From the NCBI RefSeq assembly GCF_009834125.1, contig NZ_CP047146.1:2597501-2661500 (forward strand): a stretch of DNA of 64,000 nt, written 5' to 3'. The position numbers were made by a program, and so were the translations under genes. Below are positions 7,760 to 16,639 of the stretch, piece by piece. Source of the DNA: Streptomyces sp. GS7 (GTDB lineage Bacteria; Actinomycetota; Actinomycetes; Streptomycetales; Streptomycetaceae). The first letter of the stretch is position 1. Each line of letters opens with the position of its first letter. A model generated the notes under the pieces. It saw only the letters and a list, made by a program, of their open reading frames with translations, searched no databases and was not told where the DNA came from.

Positions 7760-9660
7760 GGCCGGCCGCGCGCGGCGCCGTACGGCCGTCGGTGGTGATC
7801 GTGGGCGCCGGCCCGCGGGGCACCGGGATCCTGGAACGGATCGCCGCCAACGCCCCCGAGCTCTACGGCGATACGCCGCTCGACCTGCACCTGGTCGATC
7901 CGCACCCGCCCGGCGGCGGCCGGATCTGGCGCCGCGACCAGTCCCCGCTGCTGTGGATGAACTCCCTGTCCGAGGACGTCACCATGTTCACCGACGAGAG
8001 CGTCGAGTTGGCGGGGCCGGTGCGGCCCGGCCCCTCGCTCGCCGAGTGGGCGCGGGCGGTGCGGGCCGGCGAGATCCCGGTCGCGCCGGACCTCGCCGAC
8101 GGCGTCGCGGCGCTGGGGCCGCAGGACTTCGCCGGGCGGCACCTGCAGAGCGCCTATCTGCGCTGGGTGTACGAGGAGGCGGTGGCCGCGCTGCCGCCGC
8201 GGGTCGCCGTGCACGAGCACCGGCGCACCGCGCTGCGGATCTCCGGGCCGCGCGACGGGCGCCAGCAGGTGTGGCTGGCGGGCCGCCCCACCCCGCTGCG
8301 GGCCGATCTGGTCGTCCTGGCGCTCGGCCATCTGGAGTCGGAACTCTCCGAGGAACAGCGGGAATTGAGCGGCTTCGCGGCCCGGCACGGGCTGACGCAC
8401 CTGCCGCCGGCGTTCACCGCCGACAGCGATCTGAGCGCGCTGCGGCCGGGCGAGCCGGTGCTGGTGCGCGGTTTCGGACTGGCCTTCGTCGACCTGATGG
8501 TGCTGCTGACCGAGGGGCGCGGCGGCACGTACACCACGGGAGCCGACGGGAAGTTGACGTACCGGCCCTCGGGCCGCGAACCGGTCCTGCACGTCGGATC
8601 GCGGCGCGGGGTGCCCTACCACTCCAAGATCGGCTACCGGCTGTCCGGTGAACGGCCGCCGCTGCCCCGGTTCTTCGGGCCGCGGCAGGTCGACGAGCTG
8701 CTGGCCCGGCCCGGCGGCCCGGACTTCCGGCGCGACGTGTGGCCGCTGATCGACAAGGAGCTGGGCTTCGCCCACTACCACCGGCTGTTCACCGCGCACC
8801 CCGAACGCACCCGGATGCACCGGCCGGACTTCGAGGAGAAGTACGCCGCCGCCGACCCGGGCAGTGCCGCACTCCAGGCCCTGGTCGCCGCCGCGGTCCC
8901 GGACCCGGCCGACCGGCTCGACCTGGACGCGCTGGACCATCCGCTGGACGGGGTGCGCTACGCGGACGGCGCGGCCCTCCAGGAAGGGCTGCGCGGCTAC
9001 ATCGAGGCCGACCTCGCCCGCCGCCACGACCCCGCGCACAGCCCGGACCTGGCGGTCTTCCTCGCGCTGCTGTCGGTCTACGGGCAGCTGGTCCGGATCG
9101 GCGACCGCGGCCCCTGGTGGCACGGCTTCTTCAGCTATCTCGCCTCCGGTCCCCCGGGACCGCGGCTGCGGCAGCTGCTCGCGCTCTCCCGGGCCGGGGT
9201 GGTGCGCTTCCTGGGCGCCGGCCTCACCGTCACCGCCGACGAGGCCCACGGGGTGTTCCGCGCCACCGGCGCGAGCGTGCCCGGGGAGTCGGTCGCGGCG
9301 CGCGCACTGGTGGAGGCGCGGCTGCCGGAGCCGACCGTCGCGCACACCCGGGACCGGCTGCTGCGCGCCCTGTACGCCGAGGGCGCGGCGGCGACGCCCG
9401 CCGGCCTGCTGGCCGTCGACCCCGCCGACGGCCGGATCCTGGACCGGGCCGGCCGCCCGCATCCGCGCCGCTTCGCCCTCGGCCCGCACACCGACGCGCG
9501 GGCCGGCGGCGCCTTCACCCGCCCCCGTACCAACGCGCCCGCCTTCCGGCAGAACGACGCGAGCGCGCGCGCCCTGCTCACCTTCCTCCGGGACCGCACC
9601 GCCCCGCCGGTACCCGTCCCCGCACTCACCCCCGAGGACCCCGATGCCGCTGACCAGTGA
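7756..9660 (+). CDS. FAD/NAD(P)-binding protein embedded in ABC transporter operon
   Basis: 634 residues from GTG 7756, which overlaps the permease stop as GTGA. The N-terminus carries a dinucleotide-binding motif VVIVGAGPRGTG (about residues 13-24), with a second flavoprotein-like segment DLVVLALGHLESE further on. This fits the NAD_binding_9 family (PF13454), whose chemistry is largely unassigned; distant relatives include N-hydroxylating monooxygenases. No signal peptide or membrane helix is visible, so it should be cytoplasmic. Being between the two permease genes and coupled to both (the next start, 9644, lies inside its 3' end) argues that it acts on the imported compound. Proposed role: oxidation or N-hydroxylation of an amino acid-like substrate. 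This is inference. Confidence 0.75.
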   Translation: MRPAARGAVRPSVVIVGAGPRGTGILERIAANAPELYGDTPLDLHLVDPHPPGGGRIWRRDQSPLLWMNSLSEDVTMFTDESVELAGPVRPGPSLAEWARAVRAGEIPVAPDLADGVAALGPQDFAGRHLQSAYLRWVYEEAVAALPPRVAVHEHRRTALRISGPRDGRQQVWLAGRPTPLRADLVVLALGHLESELSEEQRELSGFAARHGLTHLPPAFTADSDLSALRPGEPVLVRGFGLAFVDLMVLLTEGRGGTYTTGADGKLTYRPSGREPVLHVGSRRGVPYHSKIGYRLSGERPPLPRFFGPRQVDELLARPGGPDFRRDVWPLIDKELGFAHYHRLFTAHPERTRMHRPDFEEKYAAADPGSAALQALVAAAVPDPADRLDLDALDHPLDGVRYADGAALQEGLRGYIEADLARRHDPAHSPDLAVFLALLSVYGQLVRIGDRGPWWHGFFSYLASGPPGPRLRQLLALSRAGVVRFLGAGLTVTADEAHGVFRATGASVPGESVAARALVEARLPEPTVAHTRDRLLRALYAEGAAATPAGLLAVDPADGRILDRAGRPHPRRFALGPHTDARAGGAFTRPRTNAPAFRQNDASARALLTFLRDRTAPPVPVPALTPEDPDAADQ

Positions 9661-10558
9661 TCCGCCCGCCGGCTCCGCCCTCGCCGGGACGCCCGCCCCG
9701 CAGCGGACCGGGCCCCCGAAGGCGGACGATCCGGCGGCCCTGAAGGTCGTCCCCGTACGCCACCCCTGGCGCTGGGCGGCGATCGCGGTGACCGCCGTGC
9801 TGCTCGCCCAGTTCGTGCACGGACTGGTCACCAACCCGGCCTGGGAATGGGGGGTGTTCGCCCAGTTCTTCGCCACCGGGACGGTGCTGAAGGCGGTCTG
9901 GGTCACCTTCCGGCTGACCGCCTACGGCACCGCCCTGGGCTTCGCGCTCGGCATGGTGCTGGCCCTGATGCGGCTGTCCGCGAGCCCGTTCCTGCGCTGG
10001 GTCGCCTTCGGCTACATCTGGGCTTTCCGGTCCGTTCCGCTGATCGTCCAGCTGCTGTTCTGGTTCAACCTCTCCTACCTCTACAAGCGGCTGGACTTCG
10101 GGATCCCCTTCGGCCCCGGCGTCTTCCACCTCGACACCATGGGGCTGGTCGGCGCGATGGGCGCGGCGGTGCTCGGGCTGGCGCTGCACCAGGCCGCGTA
10201 CGCCGCCGAGATCGTCCGCGCCGGGGTGCTGGCGGTGGACGGCGGGCAGGTGGAGGCGGCGGCCGCCCTCGGCATCCCCCGGCTGCGCCGGCTGCGGTGG
10301 ATCGTGCTGCCGCAGGCGATGCGCTCCATCCTGCCGAACGCCGGCAACGAGGTGATCTCGCTCTTCAAGGGCACCTCGATCGTCTCCGTGATGGCGATCG
10401 GCGAACTCTTCTACCAGGTCCAGGTCGTCTACGGACGGAACCGCCGGGTGGTGCCCCTGCTGATGGTGGCCACCGCCTGGTACATCCTGCTCACCACCGT
10501 GCTCTCCGTCCTCCAGCACTACGTCGAACGCCACTACGCCAAGGGAGCCGCGCGGTGA
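9644..10558 (+). CDS. ABC transporter permease, polar amino acid family (permease 2)
   Basis: 304 residues from ATG 9644, overlapping the flavoprotein gene by 17 bases. A charged N-terminal tail of about 40 residues precedes the first helix ([17 protein letters not shown]). The permease core contains [20 protein letters not shown] and the EAA loop [20 protein letters not shown]. It ends [12 protein letters not shown], closely matching permease 1. The pair probably arose by duplication and forms the membrane channel with the ATPase encoded next. Its stop overlaps the ATPase GTG as GTGA. Confidence 0.9.
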   Translation: MPLTSDPPAGSALAGTPAPQRTGPPKADDPAALKVVPVRHPWRWAAIAVTAVLLAQFVHGLVTNPAWEWGVFAQFFATGTVLKAVWVTFRLTAYGTALGFALGMVLALMRLSASPFLRWVAFGYIWAFRSVPLIVQLLFWFNLSYLYKRLDFGIPFGPGVFHLDTMGLVGAMGAAVLGLALHQAAYAAEIVRAGVLAVDGGQVEAAAALGIPRLRRLRWIVLPQAMRSILPNAGNEVISLFKGTSIVSVMAIGELFYQVQVVYGRNRRVVPLLMVATAWYILLTTVLSVLQHYVERHYAKGAAR

Positions 10559-11367
10559 ACGCCATGGTCGAGGTCCGCTCCGTCCACAAGAGCTTCGGCT
10601 CGCTCGACGTGCTGAAGGGGGTGGACCTCCAGGTCCGTACCGGCGAAGTCGCCGTCGTCCTGGGCCCGTCGGGCTCCGGCAAGTCCACCCTGCTGCGCAC
10701 CATCAACCACCTGGAGAAGGTCGACAGCGGCTGGATCAGCGTCAACGGCGCGCTGATCGGCTACCGGCGCGGTGACGACACCGCGGCCCGAAGGGCCTTC
10801 GGCAAGGGCGGTGGCGGGCGACGGGCGGGCCGGCTGTACGAGCTGCGGGAGCGCGACATCCTCAAGCAGCGCACCCGGATCGGTTTCGTCTTCCAGAACT
10901 TCCACCTCTTCCCGCATCTGACGGTGCTGGAGAACATCACCGAGGCACCGGTCTCCGCGCTGCGCCGGCCGAAGGCGGCGGCGGTGCACACCGCCGAGCG
11001 GCTGCTCGACCGGGTCGGGCTCGCCGACAAGGCAGGCGCCTACCCCGGGCAGCTCTCCGGCGGCCAGCAGCAGCGGGTCGCCATCGCCCGGGCGCTCGCC
11101 CTGGAGCCGGAGCTGCTGCTCTTCGACGAGCCGACCTCGGCGCTCGACCCGGAGCTGGTCGGTGAAGTCCTCGATGTCATCAAGGACTTGGCGGGCCGGG
11201 GCACCACGATGATCGTCGTCACCCACGAGATCGGCTTCGCCCGCGAGGTCGCCGACACCGTCGTCTTCATGGACGGCGGGCGGATCGTCGAACAGGGCCC
11301 GCCCGGTGAGGTCCTGGACCACCCGCGCCACGAGCGCACCAGAGCCTTCCTCTCCAAGGTCCTGTGA
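10555..11367 (+). CDS. ABC transporter ATP-binding protein, polar amino acid family
   Basis: 270 residues from GTG 10555 (GTGA overlap with permease 2). All ATPase motifs are intact: Walker [10 protein letters not shown] at residues 37-45, Q-loop Gln114 in FVFQNF, signature LSGGQ at about 167-171, Walker B LLLFDEP near 188-194 and the switch histidine in VVTHE. Between Walker A and the Q-loop there is a basic, glycine-rich insertion (about residues 72-92) longer than in typical GlnQ/HisP proteins. It is the only ATPase in the locus and should serve both permeases. It powers uptake rather than export, given the binding-protein partners. Confidence 0.92.
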   Translation: MNAMVEVRSVHKSFGSLDVLKGVDLQVRTGEVAVVLGPSGSGKSTLLRTINHLEKVDSGWISVNGALIGYRRGDDTAARRAFGKGGGGRRAGRLYELRERDILKQRTRIGFVFQNFHLFPHLTVLENITEAPVSALRRPKAAAVHTAERLLDRVGLADKAGAYPGQLSGGQQQRVAIARALALEPELLLFDEPTSALDPELVGEVLDVIKDLAGRGTTMIVVTHEIGFAREVADTVVFMDGGRIVEQGPPGEVLDHPRHERTRAFLSKVL

Positions 11368-11432
11368 CCCCGACGCTCCCTGCCCCCGGCACCCGCCCAC
11401 CTCGCCCCGCCCCGCCCACGAGGAGACATCCG

Positions 11433-12407
11433 TTGATCCGCCGCACGGTCGCCGCCGCCCTCGCGCTCGCCGCCGGCTCCGTCCTGCTCACCGCCTGCGG
11501 CGCCGGCGACGCGGCGGGCGACACCGTGGACGCCGCCGCGGGGAAGAACGCGCCGAAGCTCGACCTCGGCCCGGACCAGCACCGGATCCGCGGCACCAAG
11601 GACCCGCAGGCCGCCGCGCTGGTGCCGCGGCGGGTCCGGGACACCGGCGAACTCCGCATCGGGGTGGGCGCCGAGAGCAGCCCGCCGCTGACCTTCTACG
11701 CCACCGACGACAAGACCCTGATCGGCGTGGAGGAGGACCTGGCCACCCTCGTCGCCGACACCCTCGGCCTCACCCCGCACTTCGCACCGCTCTCCTGGGA
11801 GAACCTCTTCGTCGGCCTGGACAGCGGCCGACTCGACGCGGTCTTCGGCAACGTCACCGTCACCGAGGAGCGCAAGGAGAAGTACGACTTCGCCACCTAC
11901 CGGCTCGACAAGCTGGCGATGGAGGCCAGGAAGGGCAGCGGCTGGAAGGTCCGCGGCGCCCGGGACGTCGCGGGGCGGACCATCGCCGTCGGCTCCGGCA
12001 CCAACCAGGAGAAGATCCTGGTCGAGTGGAGCAGGCAGGACGAGAAGGCCGGCCGCAAGCCGGTCGACATCAAGTACTTCCAGAAGCCCTCGGACGTCTA
12101 CCTGGCACTCCGATCGGGCCGCGTCGACGGCTACTTCGGCCCCAACCCGTCCGTCGCCTACCACGTGGCCACCGCCGGGCAGACGGAGATCACCGGAACC
12201 TTCTCGGGCGGCGGCGCCACCGTCCAGGGGGAGATCGCCGCCACGACGAAGAAGGACAGCGGCCTGGTGCAGGCGTACGCCGCCGCGCTCCGCAAGGTCA
12301 TCCACGACGGCCGCCACGCCAGGGTGCTGGCCCGCTGGGGGCTGTCCGGCGAGGCCGTCGCGACCTCGCGCGTCAATCCGCCCGGCCTGCCCAGGACCGC
12401 CGACTGA
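11433..12407 (+). CDS. ABC transporter substrate-binding lipoprotein, amino-acid type (SBP 2)
   Basis: 324 residues from TTG 11433, chosen because AGGAGA at 11421-11426 is well spaced and gives a compact lipoprotein signal with LTAC and Cys22. A GTG at 11364, overlapping the ATPase stop, is in frame and would add 23 Pro/Arg-rich residues. The family-3 binding fold is complete: IGVGAESSPPLTFY, GVEEDLATLVADTLGL, VFGNVTVTEERKEKYDF, and ARWGLSGEAVATSRVNPPGL at the end. It shares that ending with SBP 1 across the divergent promoter. Two binding proteins on one permease set may broaden substrate range or bind precursor and product. Confidence 0.9.
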   Translation: MIRRTVAAALALAAGSVLLTACGAGDAAGDTVDAAAGKNAPKLDLGPDQHRIRGTKDPQAAALVPRRVRDTGELRIGVGAESSPPLTFYATDDKTLIGVEEDLATLVADTLGLTPHFAPLSWENLFVGLDSGRLDAVFGNVTVTEERKEKYDFATYRLDKLAMEARKGSGWKVRGARDVAGRTIAVGSGTNQEKILVEWSRQDEKAGRKPVDIKYFQKPSDVYLALRSGRVDGYFGPNPSVAYHVATAGQTEITGTFSGGGATVQGEIAATTKKDSGLVQAYAAALRKVIHDGRHARVLARWGLSGEAVATSRVNPPGLPRTAD

Positions 12408-12609
12408 CCCCGTGCCGCGCGCCCGCGGAGCCCGGTGCGCGCGGTGTGGCCGCTTCCTGACCGGCCGACGCGCGGACCGGGCCCCCGCAGGCCGGCGGGC
12501 GGGGCCCGGCCCCGGGCTCGCCACGAGCCTCGACCGCCTCCCGGGCCGGGCCTACCATGGGAGACAAAAGCGACTCGGGCGACGCAACGGCACACTTCAG
12601 GGAGCCGTG

Positions 12610-13551
12610 ATGGTCGAAGAGCTGGTCGCGGCCGGGGTGGCGCTGGCCTCCGCGGGCGCGGTGTATCTGATGGCGGCGGCGCGGGTGGTCAAGCAGTACG
12701 AGCGCGGCGTGGTGCTCCGGCTGGGACGGCTGACCGACGAGGTGCGCGAGCCGGGCTTCAACATGATCATCCCCGGCATCGACCGGATGCGTAAGGTCAA
12801 CATGCAGATCGTCACGATGCCGGTGCCCGCGCAGGAAGGCATCACCCGCGACAACGTCACGGTCCGGGTCGACGCGGTGGTCTACTTCAAGGTCGTGGAC
12901 GCCGCCGACGCGGTCGTCCGGGTCGAGGACTACCGCTTCGCGGTCTCGCAGATGGCGCAGACCTCGCTGCGGTCGATCATCGGCAAGAGTGAACTGGACG
13001 ACCTGCTGTCGAACAGGGAGAAGCTCAACCAGGGCCTGGAGCTGATGATGGACAGCCCGGCCATCGGCTGGGGCGTGAGCGTCGACCGGGTCGAGATCAA
13101 GGACGTCTCGCTGCCGGAGACGATGAAGCGCTCGATGGCCCGCCAGGCGGAGGCGACCCGGGACCGGCGGGCCCGCGTGATCAACGCGGACGCCGAACTC
13201 CAGGCGTCCAAGAAGCTGGCCGAGGCCGCCGCGGCGATGTCCGACCAGCCCGCGGCGCTGCAACTGCGGCTGCTGCAGACCGTGGTGGCGGTCGCCGCCG
13301 AGAAGAACTCCACCCTGGTCCTGCCGTTCCCCGTGGAGCTGCTGCGGTTCCTGGAGCGCTCCGGGCTCCAGGCCCAGGCGCAGACCGCCCAGGCGGAGGC
13401 GGAGACCGAACGGGCGCGCGCGACGGGTCCGGCCGCGCCCGCGGCCCCGGCTACGGCCCCGGCTCCGGCTCCGGCTCCGGTGGAGAACGGCGCCGCCGAC
13501 GGTGAACTGCCCTTGCTGGAGGACCTCCCGGAGGCCGAGAACCTGTCGTAG
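12610..13551 (+). CDS. SPFH/band-7 domain protein (slipin/stomatin type)
   Basis: 313 residues. ATG 12610 sits just after GGAG at 12601-12604; a GTG three bases earlier is possible. One N-terminal membrane segment (about 5-25) is followed by the band-7 domain: VKQYERGVVLRLGRL, PGFNMIIPGID, TRDNVTVRVDAVVYFKV and SLPETMKRSMARQAEATRDR. A helical segment (AEAAAAMSDQPAALQLR) and a Pro/Ala-rich acidic tail follow. Slipins scaffold ordered membrane domains in bacteria and often pair with a NfeD protein; none is adjacent. A hairpin terminator follows, so the gene is likely monocistronic. Confidence 0.9.
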   Translation: MVEELVAAGVALASAGAVYLMAAARVVKQYERGVVLRLGRLTDEVREPGFNMIIPGIDRMRKVNMQIVTMPVPAQEGITRDNVTVRVDAVVYFKVVDAADAVVRVEDYRFAVSQMAQTSLRSIIGKSELDDLLSNREKLNQGLELMMDSPAIGWGVSVDRVEIKDVSLPETMKRSMARQAEATRDRRARVINADAELQASKKLAEAAAAMSDQPAALQLRLLQTVVAVAAEKNSTLVLPFPVELLRFLERSGLQAQAQTAQAEAETERARATGPAAPAAPATAPAPAPAPVENGAADGELPLLEDLPEAENLS

Positions 13552-13569
13552 GCCCCGCCGCCCCCGCTG

Positions 13570-13614
13570 ATCGCCGTACGTACCCGTCCCCGTAGGGGGC
13601 GCGCGTACGGCGAT
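13570..13614. terminator. Terminator hairpin after the band-7 gene
   Basis: A perfect 11-bp stem, ATCGCCGTACG (13570-13580) with CGTACGGCGAT (13604-13614), enclosing a small CCCC/GGGG inner hairpin and followed by TT. Confidence 0.7.
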
Positions 13615-13770
13615 TTCGCGCGCTGCGCGCCGTCGCTTTCCGGACATTGGCAACCCTCACACTTCGCGCGCCGCCGGCGGCCCGGCACGCCCTCTGATGT
13701 CCGCACTCGGGATCGGCGCGTGCGGATATCGGTGTGAGTGTCGTGTGACGAAAAGGTGAACTCCCGTACC

Positions 13771-13791
13771 CAAGACCGGAACTCGGTCTTG
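13771..13791. promoter_or_regulatory. Palindromic putative operator upstream of the secreted protease
   Basis: CAAGACCG and CGGTCTTG form a perfect 8-bp inverted repeat around GAACT, about 160 bases before the protease start. It is not in a terminator position and lies in AT-richer DNA, so an operator is more likely. Confidence 0.5.
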
Positions 13792-13830
13792 TGCACGAGT
13801 GTGGCGGGTGGGAATACTCGGCTCCGCACG

Positions 13831-13841
13831 TTGGCATGGAC
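13831..13841 (+). promoter_or_regulatory. TTGGCATGGAC motif, copy 1 (upstream of protease)
   Basis: TTGGCATGGAC, followed by a purine and C, about 113 bases before the protease start. The same 11 bases occur at 49169-49179 upstream of the SGNH lipase gene. It may be part of a promoter shared by secreted hydrolases. Confidence 0.45.
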
Positions 13842-13953
13842 GCGACTCCCCGAGGTGCCGTTGTGGGGCCGAGCCGTCTGTGCTCCGATTCCCCACTCTC
13901 GGGCCCGTGCGCTCCCCTCAGTCCGGGCCCATCCCCCCACGGGAGGCTCTGAG

Positions 13954-15024
13954 TTGAAGCACCGACGCATACCCAACCGCCGCGCGATGCTGGCCGGCGC
14001 GGGCGCGCTCGCCCTCGCCACCACCGCGACCGTCACCCTCGCCAACGCCAACGCGGCCCCGGCCCCCACCCCCACGGTGGCCAAGCTCACCCCGGCCGCG
14101 GCGACCACCCTGGCGTCCCAGCTCAAGACCGGTACGGCCGGCGCCTATTACGACGCCCAGGCCCGGAAGCTGGTCGTCAACGTCGTCGACCAGGCCGCGG
14201 CCAAGACCGTACGGGCCAAGGGCGCGGAGGCCAGACTCGTCAAGTACTCGCTCGCCCAGCTCGACTCGGCCCGGCAGACACTGAAGGCCAGGGCCACGAT
14301 CCCCGGCACCGCCTGGGGCGTGGACCCGAAGAGCGACAAGGTCGTGGTGACCGCCGACCGCACGGTCAAGGGCGCCAGGCTGGCCCAGCTCACCAAGGTC
14401 GCCAAGGGCCTCGGCGACAAGGTCGAACTCCGGCAGACCAAGGGGGAGTTCAAGCCCCTGATCGCCGGCGGTGACGCGATCTGGGGCAGCAGCGCCCGCT
14501 GCTCGCTCGGCTTCAACGTGACCAAGGGCGGCCATCCGTACATCCTGACCGCCGGCCACTGCGGCAACGCCGTCCAGGACTGGTCCGACCAGCAGGGCGG
14601 CCAGACGATCGCGACCACCGAGGACTCCAAGTTCCCGGGCACCGACTACTCGATCGCCAAGTACGCCAGCGACGCCGCCCAACCCAGTGAGGTCGACCTC
14701 TACAACGGCAGCACCCAGAAGATCACCAAGGCGGCGGACGCCACCGTCGGCGAGAAGGTGAAGCGCAGCGGCAGCACGACCCAGGTGCACGACGGCACCG
14801 TCAAGGCGCTGAACGCCACCGTCAACTACCAGGAGGGCTCGGTCAGCGGCTTGATAGACACCGACGTCTGCGCCGAGCCCGGTGACAGCGGCGGTGCCCT
14901 CTTCGACGGCGAGAGCGCGCTCGGCCTCACCTCCGGCGGCAGCGGCGACTGCACCAACGGCGGCGAGACCTTCTTCCAGCCGGTTCCGGCGGCCCTCCAG
15001 GCCGAGGGTGCGCAGATCGGCTGA
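13954..15024 (+). CDS. Secreted trypsin-like serine protease, streptogrisin (S1E) family
   Basis: 356-residue preproprotein from TTG 13954 with GGGAGG at 13941-13946. A signal peptide spans about residues 1-35. The alpha-lytic-protease-type prodomain runs to about 169, and the mature enzyme should begin at Ile170 (IAGGDAIWG). The catalytic triad is visible: His202 in LTAGHCG, Asp231 in GTDYSIAKY and Ser312 in GDSGGALF. The cysteines Cys183/Cys203 and Cys306/Cys333 probably form the conserved disulfides. Streptogrisins are extracellular proteases that release their propeptide by self-cleavage. The convergent neighbour encodes a subtilisin-inhibitor family protein that could control it. Confidence 0.95.
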   Translation: MKHRRIPNRRAMLAGAGALALATTATVTLANANAAPAPTPTVAKLTPAAATTLASQLKTGTAGAYYDAQARKLVVNVVDQAAAKTVRAKGAEARLVKYSLAQLDSARQTLKARATIPGTAWGVDPKSDKVVVTADRTVKGARLAQLTKVAKGLGDKVELRQTKGEFKPLIAGGDAIWGSSARCSLGFNVTKGGHPYILTAGHCGNAVQDWSDQQGGQTIATTEDSKFPGTDYSIAKYASDAAQPSEVDLYNGSTQKITKAADATVGEKVKRSGSTTQVHDGTVKALNATVNYQEGSVSGLIDTDVCAEPGDSGGALFDGESALGLTSGGSGDCTNGGETFFQPVPAALQAEGAQIG

Positions 15025-15044
15025 CCTCCGCGCGTATGATGCGG

Positions 15045-15083
15045 CACCGGCCCCCGGACGGTTGCGTCGTCCGGGGGCCGGTG
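15045..15083. terminator. Bidirectional terminator between protease and inhibitor genes
   Basis: A perfect 16-bp stem (15045-15060 with 15068-15083) around GTTGCGT, between two convergent stop codons at 15024 and 15108. Confidence 0.85.
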
Positions 15084-15107
15084 GCATGAGTGGCGCGGGG
15101 AGGTCGG

Positions 15108-15545
15108 TCAGAACTCGAAGACCGAGCCGTGGTCCGCCATCTCACAGGCGTTGGGGAAGACGTGCGTGTACGAGAGGCGGCGGCCCTGCCAGACGCCGTC
15201 CGCGGTGACCACGACGGGGTCCCAGATCTGGGGGCATATCCGGCCGCTCTCGGTCGCCGTCACCTCGGTGAAGTCGCCGGACGCCGCGCGCAGTTGGGTG
15301 CAGGCGGTCCGTGCGTACGGGTGGCTGCCGGACGCGCCCGGCATACAGGTGAGGGTCGCCGCGCGCAGCGCCGTGGCGGTCTCGCGGCTGTCGCCCTGAC
15401 CGACCGTCAGCACCAGCTCGCTCTGGGCGTACAGCCCGCCGGTCCGCGCGGGCTGCACCGGTGCGGTGGCGGCCTGTGCGGTGGTGGCGAGCGACCCCAG
15501 GACCAGCGCCGCGCCGAGCGCAATCGCACCAGTGATGTACCGCAT
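15108..15545 (-). CDS. Streptomyces subtilisin inhibitor (SSI) family protease inhibitor
   Basis: 145-residue secreted precursor. ATG 15545 is preceded by AAAGGAG on the same strand. The signal peptide ends around TAQA. The mature part has the SSI signatures: LYAQSELVLTVGQG, the first disulfide region TLTCMPG...ARTACTQL, the reactive-site region GRICPQIWDPVVVTADGVWQ and the ending VFPNACEMADHGSVFEF. The P1-P1' bond should lie just after the ICPQI segment. SSI proteins are dimeric inhibitors of subtilisin- and trypsin-like enzymes. It is convergent with the protease gene and shares its terminator, so the two can be regulated separately. Confidence 0.95.
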   Translation of the reverse strand: MRYITGAIALGAALVLGSLATTAQAATAPVQPARTGGLYAQSELVLTVGQGDSRETATALRAATLTCMPGASGSHPYARTACTQLRAASGDFTEVTATESGRICPQIWDPVVVTADGVWQGRRLSYTHVFPNACEMADHGSVFEF

Positions 15546-15857
15546 AACGAGCTCCTTTGCTCGTAGGTTTCAGATACCGGACGGGAGTCTGGCCCAACCG
15601 CATCTCAAACGCACGCGGGGCGTTCACTTTCAGTCGTTGGGTGAAAGCTGAGGGTAATGGCGCGATCGCGCCGGGTCGCAGGGGAGTGGGCTGCGGGGGC
15701 TGTGGGGCGCTGCCAGCACGGATGCGGCCGGGCCGGTGTCCCCGCCGGGTGTGCGGGCGGGCCCGGGAGGGAGGAATCCGGCCGCCGACCGGTCGTTCGG
15801 GAGGTATTCGATCTCCGGCGATTGGCCGAAGGTCCGGGCCAGTTGTGAAGCGCCCGG
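15546..15857. other. Intergenic region upstream of the inhibitor gene
   Basis: 312 bases. The inhibitor promoter must lie here, reading leftward. An inverted repeat CTTTCA (15627-15632) and TGAAAG (15642-15647), about 80-100 bases before the inhibitor start, is a possible operator. The remainder to the TetR stop at 15858 shows nothing recognisable. Confidence 0.45.
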
Positions 15858-16517
15858 CTACTTGTGACACTTGTTCAGCTCCGGCAGTCCCGCGGTCAGC
15901 GCGCGCATCCCGCGGACGACCAGTTCGCCGGGCCCGTGCGGGCCGTCCGGCCGCTCCTCGCCCGCGGCCCACTCCTCGACCGCGACCCGCATCGCGGTGT
16001 TGGCGGCGGCGGCGGCCAGCCGTACCGCCAGGGGGTCCGCGCCGGTCAGCCGTGCGAGGACCGGCCGCAGCGCCTCCTCGGAGTCGTGGTGGACGCGGTG
16101 CCAGACCGCGCGCAGCCCGGGGTCGCCGGGCATCGCCCGCAGCAGCCCGCGGGTCCAGCGCAGCGCCTCGGCGGCCGGTTCGCCGGCCGGGGTGAGGGCC
16201 CGGCGGGCGGCCGCCTCCAGCGCCTCGCGGGCGGGCGGCGCGTCCGGTCCGGCGGTCACCGCGGCCAGGTCGTCGATCCACTGCCGCACGCCGACGGCGA
16301 GCAGCGGCGCCACCGCGTCCTCCTTGGTGCGGAAGTAGCGGTAGAAGGTGCGCAGCGCGACGCCCGAGGCGCGGGCGATCTCGTCGGCGGTGACCCCGGG
16401 GCCGCGCTCCGCGAACAGGGCCGCCGCGGTGCGGGCGATCTCCAGCTGGGTCTCGGCCTTGCGCCGCTCCGTGAGGGAGGGGCGGGGCCGCGGCTCGGGG
16501 TGGGGTGCGGTGGGCAT
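15858..16517 (-). CDS. TetR family regulator divergent from an SDR gene
   Basis: 219 residues. The N-terminal helix-turn-helix is clear: RTAAALFAERGPGVTADEIA then ASGVALRTFYRYFRTKEDAV (about residues 29-70). The C-terminal ligand domain is variable, with several Trp residues. It is transcribed away from the SDR gene at 16640; the shared 120-base gap contains a perfect TGGCAC-ATC-GTGCCA palindrome that is its likely operator. By the usual pattern it represses the SDR gene and itself. The ligand is unknown. Confidence 0.88.
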   Translation of the reverse strand: MPTAPHPEPRPRPSLTERRKAETQLEIARTAAALFAERGPGVTADEIARASGVALRTFYRYFRTKEDAVAPLLAVGVRQWIDDLAAVTAGPDAPPAREALEAAARRALTPAGEPAAEALRWTRGLLRAMPGDPGLRAVWHRVHHDSEEALRPVLARLTGADPLAVRLAAAAANTAMRVAVEEWAAGEERPDGPHGPGELVVRGMRALTAGLPELNKCHK

Positions 16518-16565
16518 GGGGTCAGCTTACGGAGCGCGGTGACAGAACGGCATGACATGTGAATC

Positions 16566-16580
16566 TGGCACATCGTGCCA
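16566..16580. promoter_or_regulatory. Palindrome in the TetR/SDR divergent promoter
   Basis: TGGCACATCGTGCCA: perfect 6-bp arms around ATC, centred between the two divergent starts (16517 and 16640). A likely binding site for the adjacent TetR protein. Confidence 0.6.
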
Positions 16581-16639
16581 AGTGGGCGTACGGTGCGGAC
16601 GTACCCCAGTGAAGGGGCCTTCGAGAACGGAGCAGCACC

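Larger units (their letters stand above)
13552..13953. other. Intergenic region upstream of the secreted protease
   Basis: About 400 bases. It holds the band-7 gene terminator (13570-13614), a strong palindrome (13771-13791) and the TTGGCATGGAC motif (13831-13841), both listed separately. The AT content rises in 13740-13830, as expected for a regulated promoter. No further gene is evident. Confidence 0.6.
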
